Below are positions 34,867 to 41,977 of a stretch of 64,000 bases of DNA, in pieces; within the stretch, counting starts at the first letter, position 1, and each line of letters begins with the position of its first letter. This DNA comes from Streptomyces sp. NBC_01803 (lineage in GTDB: Bacteria > Actinomycetota > Actinomycetes > Streptomycetales > Streptomycetaceae): contig NZ_CP109073.1 of assembly GCF_035917415.1 (NCBI RefSeq), positions 930,001 through 994,000 on the forward strand. Reading direction: 5' to 3'. Position numbers and translations under genes: made by a program. The notes beneath the pieces are model-generated. The model was not told the origin of the DNA and did no database searches. It saw nothing but the letters and a program-made list of their open reading frames with translations.

Positions 34867-35052
34867 CCGTTTCCCCTTTCCGCCCGGCGGAGATCCGCTC
34901 TCTTCCGTCTCCGGCGGCGCGTCCACGCTGACGCCGCGGATTCTTTGCGGGGATCCCCTCGCGCTTTCCCCGCTTCGCTCTTTTCCCTTTTCCGCCGGAT
35001 GTCGGAGCTTTTCCCGTCCCCGCGTACGCTCCCTGAACCACAGGAAAAACCC
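34867..35052 (+). promoter_or_regulatory. leader region between leader peptide and SsuA-like gene
   Basis: A 186-base pyrimidine-rich leader with small potential hairpins (GCGGAGATCCGC near 34889; a GGCG...CGCC arm pair near 34917-34937). It ends with AGGAAA before ATG 35053. A likely site for attenuation or translation control by the leader peptide; no classical T-tract terminator is evident. Confidence 0.4.
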
Positions 35053-36138
35053 ATGCCCAAAATCAGCTTCATGTCCCTCCCCCGGCGCGCTCCAAGACGT
35101 TTGGCGTTCGGTGCCGCCCTGCTCTCACCCCTTCTGCTGCTGACCGGCTGCGCGAACGACGGCCAGGCGTCCGCCGCCAGCGACGAGGAACTCGCGGGCA
35201 CCGAGATCGCCGAGACGGTCGACCCGGCGACGCGTCTCACCATCGGCACCCCCGAGATCCAGGTCGCCCTGGAGCTGTCCGGGCTGATCGACGAGCTGAC
35301 GTTCGACGTCGAGTGGGCCAACCTGAGCGGCGGCCCGCAGTGCTCGGAGGCGTTCCGGGCCAACTCGCTGGACGTCTGCTCGGCCGCCGAGATCCCCTCG
35401 ATCCACGCGCACTGGACCGGGCTCGACACCAAGCTGGTCGCCGCCGTCTACCACGAGGACCCGGTCGACCACCCCATCTACGAACTGGGCATCGCGCCCG
35501 GCGCCGACATCGACACGCTGGAGGACCTGCGCGGCAAGCGCATCGCGTTCAGCCCGGGGCAGGCCCAGGGCGCCCTGGTGCTGCGCATCCTCGACCAGGC
35601 CGGACTGACCACCGACGACGTGGAGTTGGTCGAGATCCCGAGCACGGGCGACGTCTATCCGACCGCGCTGGGCAACGGCGAGGTGGACGCGGCGCCGCTC
35701 GGCTCGGTCTACATCCGGCACTACGCCGAGCAGTACGGGCCGGAGGGCGGCAAGACCCTCCCGCACGGGCTGCGGGACGACGCGGGCCATCTGTGGGTGC
35801 CGACCTCCTCCGTCAGCGATCCCGACAAGGCGGCGGCCATCCGCCAGTTCGTCGGAGTCTGGGCCCGGGCGCAGGTCTGGATCGACACGCATCCGGAGGA
35901 GTGGATCCAGGGGTACTACGTCGAGGACCAGGGTCTGTCCTACGAGGACGGTGCGTATCTGGTGGAGCAGAGCGGCACCTCGGAGATCCCGGCCGACTGG
36001 TCGAACGGCATCGAACGCCAGCAGGAGACCATCGAGTTGCTCGCGGACGAGCTGGGCAACGAGTCCTTCGACGCCGAGACCCTCTGGGACCGGCGCTACG
36101 AGCCGGTCGGGGCGGACGCGATCGGAGGGTCCTCATGA
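35053..36138 (+). CDS. ssuA: sulfonate/taurine-type ABC transporter substrate-binding lipoprotein
   Basis: A 361-residue lipoprotein. The signal peptide has RRAPRRLAF, a hydrophobic core and lipobox LLTG-C (C33). The mature protein is an SsuA/TauA/NrtA-like binding protein (RLTIGTPEIQVALELSGLID, FDVEWANLSGGPQCSEAFRA, SLDVCSAAEIPSIHAH, DLRGKRIAFSPGQAQGALVL). It captures an organosulfonate or related anion outside the membrane. Gene order lipoprotein-permease-ATPase-flavin monooxygenase and the Cys leader peptide upstream argue for organosulfur rather than nitrate. ATPG overlaps couple the next genes. Confidence 0.82.
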   Translation: MPKISFMSLPRRAPRRLAFGAALLSPLLLLTGCANDGQASAASDEELAGTEIAETVDPATRLTIGTPEIQVALELSGLIDELTFDVEWANLSGGPQCSEAFRANSLDVCSAAEIPSIHAHWTGLDTKLVAAVYHEDPVDHPIYELGIAPGADIDTLEDLRGKRIAFSPGQAQGALVLRILDQAGLTTDDVELVEIPSTGDVYPTALGNGEVDAAPLGSVYIRHYAEQYGPEGGKTLPHGLRDDAGHLWVPTSSVSDPDKAAAIRQFVGVWARAQVWIDTHPEEWIQGYYVEDQGLSYEDGAYLVEQSGTSEIPADWSNGIERQQETIELLADELGNESFDAETLWDRRYEPVGADAIGGSS

Positions 36139-37070
36139 GCGCCCATGCGACGGACGCGAAGGCCCGAGCAGTGAACCCGGCGGCGAACCCGGCAGTTGAC
36201 CCGGCGCGTACCGCTGCCGCTGCTGCCGCTGCCGGGAGGGCGGCTCCGGCCCTGACGGCACGGCCGCGCCTCGTGCCCCGGACGCCGGGCCGCCGACGGC
36301 GACTCGGGCCCGGGCGGCCGATCCCCTACGGCTGGGCCATCGGCCCGCTGCTGCTGATCACCGTCTGGTCCATCGGCTCGGCCACCGGCCAGATCGACGC
36401 TCGCAATCTGTCCGCCCCCTGGGATGTCGTCAGCACCGCCAACGACCTGTTCCAGGAAGGGCGGTTGCAGGAGCACCTGTGGGCCTCGACCCGACGGGCC
36501 CTGCTGGGGCTGGCGTTCGGGACGGGCGCCGGGCTGGTGCTCGCGGTGATCGCCGGACTGAGCAGGCTGGGCGAGGGCGTCATCGACGGGCCGGTGCAGA
36601 TCAAACGGTCCATCCCCTCCCTGGCCATGATCCCGCTGCTGATCCTCTGGTTCGGCATCGGGGAGTCGATGAAGGTCATCACCATCACGCTCGGCGTGCT
36701 CGTGCCCGTCTACATCCACACCCACAACGGGCTGCGGGCGATCGACAGCCGGTACGTCGAGCTGGCGGAGACGCTGCGGCTGAGCCGGGCGGGATTCCTA
36801 CGGCACGTGGTACTGCCCGGCGCGCTTCCCGGCTTCCTGCTGGGCATGCGGTTCGCGGTGACGGCCGCCTGGTTGTCGCTGGTCGTGGTCGAGCAGGTCA
36901 ACGCCACCAGCGGTATCGGCTACATGATGGAGCTGGCACGGACCTACGGGCAGACGGACGTCATCATCGTCGGCCTGGTCGTCTACGGGCTGCTGGGCCT
37001 GATCTCGGACGCCCTGGTGCGGCTGGTGCAGAGGAGGGCGCTGTCATGGCGACGCACACTGGCGGACTGA
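36135..37070 (+). CDS. ssuC: sulfonate-type ABC transporter permease
   Basis: A 311-residue membrane protein starting at ATG 36135 (ATGA overlap). The first ~60 residues are Ala/Arg/Pro-rich and cytoplasmic, longer than in typical SsuC. About six hydrophobic segments follow (GWAIGPLLLITVWSIG, LLGLAFGTGAGLVLAVIAGL, SLAMIPLLILWFGIG, VITITLGVLVPVYI, MRFAVTAAWLSLVVVEQV, VIIVGLVVYGLLGLI). The EAA loop that contacts the ATPase is YVELAETLRLSRAGFLRHVV LPGALPG. Its end overlaps the ATPase gene by 25 bases. Confidence 0.87.
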   Translation: MSAHATDAKARAVNPAANPAVDPARTAAAAAAAGRAAPALTARPRLVPRTPGRRRRLGPGRPIPYGWAIGPLLLITVWSIGSATGQIDARNLSAPWDVVSTANDLFQEGRLQEHLWASTRRALLGLAFGTGAGLVLAVIAGLSRLGEGVIDGPVQIKRSIPSLAMIPLLILWFGIGESMKVITITLGVLVPVYIHTHNGLRAIDSRYVELAETLRLSRAGFLRHVVLPGALPGFLLGMRFAVTAAWLSLVVVEQVNATSGIGYMMELARTYGQTDVIIVGLVVYGLLGLISDALVRLVQRRALSWRRTLAD

Positions 37071-37819
37071 CGGCCCTCGGCGGTCTTCGACTGCGCGGCC
37101 TGGTGCGGGAGTTCGGCGACCGCCGGGTGCTGGACGGTCTCGATCTGTCCATCGCCCCGGGCGAGTTCGTCGCGCTGATCGGGCGCAGCGGCTCGGGGAA
37201 GAGCACGCTGCTGCGGGTGCTGGCCGGGATCGACCGGGAGGTGACGGCGTTCGACGATCTCGACGCGCCGGAGAACGTGTCGGTCGTCTTCCAGGACGCC
37301 CGGCTGCTGCCCTGGAAGCGGGTGCTGGAGAACGTCGTGCTCGGGCTGAGGGGTCCGGACGCGGCGGAACGGGGTCGGACCGCGCTGTCCGAAGTCGGCC
37401 TGGCCGGGCGGGAACACGCCTGGCCGGTGGAGCTGTCCGGCGGTGAGCAGCAGCGCGTCGCGCTGGCCCGCTCACTCGTCCGCGACCCCGACCTCCTGCT
37501 GGCGGACGAGCCGTTCGGCGCGCTGGACGCGCTCACCCGGATCAAGTCGCACGCGCTGCTGCGGAAGCTGTGCGAGCTGCACCGGCCCGCCGTGCTGCTG
37601 GTGACGCACGACGTGGACGAGGCGATCGCGCTGGCGGACCGCGTGGTGGTGCTGGAGGAGGGCCGGATCGCCGCTGACCTGACGGTCGCTCTGCCCGCAC
37701 CCCGCTCCCCCGGCAGCGCCGCGTACGCCGCCCTGCGCGCCCGGTTGCTCACTCTTCTCGGCGTCGACCCGGATCTCCGGGAGGACGCCGCCGCTCCTGA
37801 CGAAGGCGATGACTCATGA
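37046..37819 (+). CDS. ssuB: sulfonate-type ABC transporter ATPase
   Basis: A 257-residue ABC ATPase from ATG 37046. It has Walker A LIGRSGSGKST, Q-loop VVFQDARLLPWKRVLENVVL, signature ELSGGEQQRVALARSLV, Walker B LLLADEPFGALDALTR and the switch His in LLVTHDVDEAIALADRV. This is the NrtD/SsuB/TauB subfamily. The last ~20 residues are acidic. It energises the SsuA/SsuC-like importer and overlaps the monooxygenase gene by four bases. Confidence 0.9.
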   Translation: MATHTGGLTALGGLRLRGLVREFGDRRVLDGLDLSIAPGEFVALIGRSGSGKSTLLRVLAGIDREVTAFDDLDAPENVSVVFQDARLLPWKRVLENVVLGLRGPDAAERGRTALSEVGLAGREHAWPVELSGGEQQRVALARSLVRDPDLLLADEPFGALDALTRIKSHALLRKLCELHRPAVLLVTHDVDEAIALADRVVVLEEGRIAADLTVALPAPRSPGSAAYAALRARLLTLLGVDPDLREDAAAPDEGDDS

Positions 37820-39192
37820 CCCCGCCGGCTCCCCGCCAGCTCCACCTCAACCTGTTCATCTATCCGGGCGGCCACCACGAGGCGGCGTGGCGTTACCCCG
37901 GGACCGAGTTGGACCGGATCGTGGACATCGACCACTACCGCGACCTCGCGCGGCGGGCCGAGGCGGCCACGTTCGACGGCATCTTCTTCGCCGACGGCCC
38001 GTCGCTGGCGGACAACGTGCGTTACGCGGCCCGGTTCCGGCTGGAGCCGCTGACCTGGCTGGCGGCCATCGCGGGGGCGACCGAGCGCATCGGCCTGATC
38101 GCCACCGCCTCCACCACCTACACCGAGCCCTACAACCTGGCCCGGCTGTTCGCCTCTCTCGACCACGTCAGCCGGGGCCGGGCCGGGTGGAACATCGTCA
38201 CCACCGGGGCGCCGGAAGCGGCGGCCAACTTCGGTCTGGACGCCCACCCCGTGCACGCCGAACGATACGAGCGGGCACGGGAGTTCGTGGACGTGGTGAC
38301 CCGGCTGTGGGACAGCTGGGAGGACGGCGCGCTGGTCGCGGACCCGGTGTCCGGGCTGTTCGCCGACACCGACCGCGTCCACCCCGTGGAGCACAAGGGC
38401 CGCCATCTGTCAGTGCGCGGGCCGCTGAACCTTCCGCGCGGTCCGCAGGGCCGGCCCGTCTATGTGCAGGCCGGCTCCTCGGAGGACGGGCGCGGCTTCG
38501 CCGCCGCGTGGGCGGAGGCGGTGTTCACCGCGCACCAGACGCTCGCCAACGCGCAGGAGTTCTACGGCGATCTGAAGCGGCGGGTCCGTGCGGCCGGCCG
38601 CGATCCGGAGCAGGTGCTGATCCTGCCGGGGATCAGTCCGTTCATCGGCTCGACGGAGACCGAGGCGCGGGCGCTGCACGAGGAGTTCAACGAGCTGACG
38701 CAGCCCGCGTATTCACTGGCGCTGCTGCACCGCTTCCTGGGAGTGCGGTTCGAGGAATCGGATCTGGACCGGCCGGTGCCGCGCGAGGTGATCGAGACCG
38801 GCGGCGAGCGTGGCATCAGCAGCCGCTTCCAGGTGGTGCTGGACATCATCGACCGGGAGAAGCCCACGGTGCGGCAGTTGCTCCACCGGCTCGCGGGCGC
38901 GCGCGGCCACCGGGTGGTGACGGGCACGCCGGAGCAGGTCGCCGACGAGATCCAGGAGTGGTTCGAGAACGGAGCGGCGGACGGCTTCAACATCATGCCG
39001 CCGTGGCTGGGCGGCGGGTTCGACGTGTTCGCGGACGAGGTGGTGCCGATCCTGCGCCGGCGCGGTCTGTTCCGCACCGAGTACACGGGCACGACGCTGC
39101 GCGACCACTACGGACTGCCTCGCCCGGTCAGCCAGTTCGCGGAGCGGGAGCCGGAACCGTCTCCGGCGCCGGTGTCGTTGCCCGTGTCCTGA
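37816..39192 (+). CDS. FMNH2-dependent monooxygenase (NtaA/SnaA/DszA-like luciferase family)
   Basis: A 458-residue luciferase-like (LLM) protein in an ATGA overlap with ssuB. QLHLNLFIYPGGHHEAAWRY, FDGIFFADG, RAGWNIVTTGAPEAAANFGL and GPQGRPVYVQAGSSEDGRGF AA are hallmarks of the NtaA/SnaA/DszA/SfnG branch. Such enzymes use reduced FMN and oxygen to cleave C-N or C-S bonds (nitrilotriacetate, sulfones, alkyl sulfides). Within a Cys-leader ABC operon it probably releases sulfite from an imported organosulfur compound. FMNH2 would come from the reductase at 39315-39869, which converges on this gene. Confidence 0.85.
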   Translation: MTPPAPRQLHLNLFIYPGGHHEAAWRYPGTELDRIVDIDHYRDLARRAEAATFDGIFFADGPSLADNVRYAARFRLEPLTWLAAIAGATERIGLIATASTTYTEPYNLARLFASLDHVSRGRAGWNIVTTGAPEAAANFGLDAHPVHAERYERAREFVDVVTRLWDSWEDGALVADPVSGLFADTDRVHPVEHKGRHLSVRGPLNLPRGPQGRPVYVQAGSSEDGRGFAAAWAEAVFTAHQTLANAQEFYGDLKRRVRAAGRDPEQVLILPGISPFIGSTETEARALHEEFNELTQPAYSLALLHRFLGVRFEESDLDRPVPREVIETGGERGISSRFQVVLDIIDREKPTVRQLLHRLAGARGHRVVTGTPEQVADEIQEWFENGAADGFNIMPPWLGGGFDVFADEVVPILRRRGLFRTEYTGTTLRDHYGLPRPVSQFAEREPEPSPAPVSLPVS

Positions 39193-39212
39193 CCTCGCCG
39201 CCGCGTCCCCGG

Positions 39213-39270
39213 CACGCCGAAGGCCCGGCGATTCCCGTTCCGCACCGGGAATCGCCGGGCCTTCGGCGTG
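39213..39270. terminator. 25-bp perfect hairpin between convergent sulfur genes
   Basis: The arms 39213-39237 and 39246-39270 are exact complements (CACGCCGAAGGCCCGGCGAT and on), with an 8-base loop. It lies 20 bases past the monooxygenase stop and 45 before the reductase stop, so it can end both transcripts. Confidence 0.8.
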
Positions 39271-39314
39271 GGGCGGGGCGGGCACGCCGCCCGGCCGCCC
39301 CACCGCCCGGCCGA

Positions 39315-39869
39315 TCAGGAGGGGGAGGCGAGGAGTGTGGCGCGTTCCAGGGCGGCCGAGAACTGTTCCACGACCTGGGTCAGTGGCTCGGCCGCGGCCG
39401 GTTCGAGGGTGATGCCGCCGTCGGGTGTGGCGGTGATGTCGCGGTCCAGGAGGAACCAGCCGGGGGTGATGTGGGTGGCACCCATGGAGGACAGGACGGG
39501 GCGCAGGGCGTAGTCGATGGCGAGCACGTGAGCGGTGGTGCCACCGGTGGCCAGGGGCAGGACCGTCTTGCCGGTCAGGGCGTACTGCGGCAGCAGGTCC
39601 AGCAGCGACTTCAGCAGCCCCGAGTAGGCCGCCTTGTAGACGGGGGTGCCGATGACGACGCCGTCCGCGCGGGCCAGCAGCCCGGCGACCTCCACGATCG
39701 CCGGATGCCCCGGATCAGCCCCCGTCAACGCCTCGGCCGGCAGCGCCCGCACGTCCAGGGGCACGATGTCATGGCCTCTGAGCGCGAGTTGACCGTCGAG
39801 ATGGCGCAGCAGGCGGGCGGTGCGGGACGTGGGAGACGGACTCCCGGATATCGACAGGACAACGGCCAT
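39315..39869 (-). CDS. ssuE: NAD(P)H-dependent FMN reductase (SsuE/MsuE type)
   Basis: A 184-residue flavodoxin-fold protein from ATG 39869, with AGAGGTG just upstream on the complement. It has VVLSISGSPSPTSRTARLLR (phosphate loop), GVVIGTPVYKAAYSGLLKSL LDLLP and VLPLATGGTTAHVLAIDYAL RPVL, matching SsuE/MsuE. It supplies FMNH2 to two-component monooxygenases, here most likely the convergent NtaA/SnaA-like enzyme. Its transcript starts 380 bases upstream with its own Cys-rich leader peptide at 40166-40249. Confidence 0.9.
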   Translation of the reverse strand: MAVVLSISGSPSPTSRTARLLRHLDGQLALRGHDIVPLDVRALPAEALTGADPGHPAIVEVAGLLARADGVVIGTPVYKAAYSGLLKSLLDLLPQYALTGKTVLPLATGGTTAHVLAIDYALRPVLSSMGATHITPGWFLLDRDITATPDGGITLEPAAAEPLTQVVEQFSAALERATLLASPS

Positions 39870-40165
39870 GGGAACACCTCTGTGTTGGGGAGCGGGGAGA
39901 GGGGCGGAGCGGGGCGGGGCGGAGCGCGTGGGACGGGGGACGGGGGGATGAGCGGGAGTGGGTGGCCTCGGAGACGCGAGTGGCTCCCGTGCGCGTCGAA
40001 GGGAGCGGGGAGAGGGGCGGGCAGCCGAAGAGCCCGGGCCGGCGCCGGGATCGGGGCAGGGGTGACCCGGCCGGGAAAGAGAGGGTCGGCCGACGGCGCA
40101 CGCCCGCGCCGGACGCCCGCGCCGGACGCGCGCGGCGGGTAGGAGCAGCGGGTGGGGGCAGCGGG
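39870..40165 (-). promoter_or_regulatory. long leader between the Cys peptide and ssuE
   Basis: About 296 bases. On the mRNA strand it is very C-rich (complement of G-rich runs such as GGGGCGGGGCGG near 39905-39920), with a repeated 13-base CGCCCGCGCCGGA at about 40098-40123. No gene seen. It is the likely place for attenuation linked to translation of the leader peptide. Confidence 0.4.
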
Positions 40166-40249
40166 TCAGCGGCAGACCGGACAGATCGCGGCGGCGACGC
40201 GGACGAAGTCCACGCAGCGGCGGCGGGTCAGGGGCTGGGCGCCAGGCAT
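40166..40249 (-). CDS. cysteine-type leader peptide (27 aa) of ssuE
   Basis: Starts at ATG 40249 on the complement and stops at 40166. It begins MPGAQPLTRRRCVDFVRVAA and ends AICPVCR, with three Cys codons. TRRRCVDFVRVAAAIC fits the same RRxVDxxRVxxA-C family as the peptide at 34792-34866. Seven bases separate its ATG from the -10, so it is leaderless like the other. It would let cysteine (or Cys-tRNA) level control the FMN reductase; the mechanism is inferred from other actinobacterial Cys leaders. Confidence 0.75.
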   Translation of the reverse strand: MPGAQPLTRRRCVDFVRVAAAICPVCR

Positions 40250-40256
40250 GGGTTCG

Positions 40257-40285
40257 ATGCAAGCACGGAGGCCGGAAGCCGTCAA
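40257..40285 (-). promoter_or_regulatory. promoter of the leader peptide-ssuE transcript
   Basis: On the complement, TTGACG (40285-40280), a 17-base spacer, then TTGCAT (40262-40257), with seven bases to the leader ATG. An inverted repeat, GCCGGAAG (40271-40278) and CTTCCGGC (40291-40298), brackets the -35 hexamer and could be an operator. Confidence 0.65.
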
Positions 40286-40302
40286 CGGGCCTTCCGGCTG
40301 AT

Positions 40303-40334
40303 GAGACGGCGTCCCCGCACGGGGACGCCGTCTC
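40303..40334. terminator. 14-bp perfect hairpin
   Basis: GAGACGGCGTCCCC, loop GCAC, and the exact complement. It lies 42 bases beyond the stop of the complement-strand haloperoxidase gene and before the ssuE leader promoter, so it should insulate the two. Confidence 0.75.
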
Positions 40335-40375
40335 CTCCGTTCATCCGTCGTTGGGGCGGAGCGCTCGCCGGCCGG

Positions 40376-41656
40376 TCAGCCGAGGAGTTCGTCCGCGTGG
40401 CGCAGGGTGTGCGCGGCGACCTGGAGACCGAGCCGCACGCCCGCCGTGTCGGCGGTCCTGGTGTGGATGCCGGACCAGACGCGGGCGTCGACGTTCTCCT
40501 GGGTGAGTTGGCGCCAGGTGGTGTAGGTGCGGGTGACGCCGGGCGCGGTCGTGCTGGTCAGCTCGAACGGCGCGGTGCGCGGGCCGGCGAGAGCGGTCAG
40601 GATGCCTTCGGCGGCCCCGGAGTAAGTGTTGTGGCCGCTGGGGTAGTCGGGATGGGAGGGCGTGACGTGCAGCGGCGTCCAGTCGGTGTCGCCTTCCGCT
40701 TGCAGCGCGGTGACGGGCCGCCAGGTCACGTAGGCGTACTTGCTGTCGGAGGTCGCGATCTGGGTGTCGACGGACGCGGTGTGGAACAGCGCGACCAGCG
40801 CGGCCCGTTCGGGCAGGGACTCCCCGGAGCGGGCCAGCGCGACGCGCAGCGGCTCGGTGTAGAGGGTCAGCGAGGAGCCGTACCAGAACGACGCCGTCTC
40901 GGTCTGCCGCGCGGTGCGGACGGTGCTGTCGGCGGCGCCGTAGGCTCGGACCTCGGCCAGGTCCGCCTCGTACCGGGCGGACCCGACGGGCGGCGGGGCG
41001 GGCAGGCGGTACTGGTCCGGGCTGTCGAGGAGGAAGGGGCGGGCGGATCGGTTGCCGGCCTGAAGGGCCGGGCCGTAGGCGGGCGGTGTCGGCTGCCAGA
41101 CGCCCGGAGCCGGGGCGGGGGTGGCGTACGGGGCGTTGACCGAGGCGGCGTCGAGCCCGTCTCCCTCGCGGTCGGCGAGCACACTCTCGGCCTCGGCGCG
41201 CCCGGCGGCCAGCCCGAGGTCCTCGGCGGGGCCGTCGGGGACGCGGTCAAGGGTGCGCCGGAGGGCGGCGTCGAGCTCGCCGGCGCGGGCCGGTGCCAGC
41301 GTGGTCAGGGCCGTGTGGACGGCTCCGGCGACGGCGGCATCCTGGTAGTCCGGGCGGCTGACGCCATCCGGGGGCCCGTCGTCGAGCACCCGCGCGGCGG
41401 CCAGCCAACTGATCGCCCATGTACGGCTGTTGGTGACCTGGGTGGGCGCTCCGGCGGTCGCGACGGTCTGCGCGGTGACGTCGTACCACTCCAGTGCCAC
41501 ATCGACGCGCGAGCCGGGGCGCGCGGTGTCGTCGGCGCCGGCGGCGGACGGCGCGACGACCGTGGCCACGGCGGCGAGCGCCACGGCGGACGCCAGGACG
41601 GAGGAATGCCGGGCGAAGAAGCGCAGGGCGAAGGGGCGCAGGGCGAATCTCACCAT
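40376..41656 (-). CDS. secreted vanadium-dependent haloperoxidase / PAP2-family protein
   Basis: A 426-residue protein from ATG 41656, with AGGAG about nine bases upstream. Residues 1-41 are a signal peptide (basic RFALRPFALRFFARH, hydrophobic core, APSAAGA). The vanadate/phosphate-binding motifs are present: KYAYVTWRPV, PSHPDYPSGH (333-342) and RVWSGIHTR with TAD (392-402). Relatives are bacterial vanadium haloperoxidases and acid phosphatases, which cannot be told apart by these motifs alone. It follows a PKS-linked exporter gene on the same strand, so a tailoring role is possible but unproven. Confidence 0.8.
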   Translation of the reverse strand: MVRFALRPFALRFFARHSSVLASAVALAAVATVVAPSAAGADDTARPGSRVDVALEWYDVTAQTVATAGAPTQVTNSRTWAISWLAAARVLDDGPPDGVSRPDYQDAAVAGAVHTALTTLAPARAGELDAALRRTLDRVPDGPAEDLGLAAGRAEAESVLADREGDGLDAASVNAPYATPAPAPGVWQPTPPAYGPALQAGNRSARPFLLDSPDQYRLPAPPPVGSARYEADLAEVRAYGAADSTVRTARQTETASFWYGSSLTLYTEPLRVALARSGESLPERAALVALFHTASVDTQIATSDSKYAYVTWRPVTALQAEGDTDWTPLHVTPSHPDYPSGHNTYSGAAEGILTALAGPRTAPFELTSTTAPGVTRTYTTWRQLTQENVDARVWSGIHTRTADTAGVRLGLQVAAHTLRHADELLG

Positions 41657-41977
41657 GGAACGGACTCCTGTGAAATCGGGAACGGTGTGCGGGGTACGGG
41701 CAAGCCCGGGGTCGGGCACGCGGGCGACCGCGCGGCGGGGCGGGCTTGACCGGGCTTAACGGGGTGGGACGGGGAGCGGGTGGGGCGGAGGAGCGGGCGG
41801 CTCAGGCGGTCGCGCTCAACAGCGGGCGCCGCACGCGAGCGGCGCATCGGCGTGGTACCGCACGACGCGGGCGTATCCCCTGGTCACGCCCGTCATCGTC
41901 GCACCCGAACGTTAACGGGATCTGGACCGCGGTGAAGCTCGTGTGTCGGGGTGGACGGCCACGTGCGGCGCAGCGGC
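41657..41977. other. gap between exporter and haloperoxidase genes
   Basis: About 320 bases. On the complement a 26-codon ORF (41896-41816) ends CGARC and is preceded by TTCACC-N16-TAACGT, so a small leader is possible, but it lacks the RRxVD core of the Cys leaders. No other structure seen. Confidence 0.25.

Noticed and set aside
35053..37819. A nitrate/nitrite transporter
   Set aside because: The family cannot be excluded by motif alone, but the Cys leader peptide, the flavin monooxygenase and the SsuE-type reductase make sulfur the better reading.
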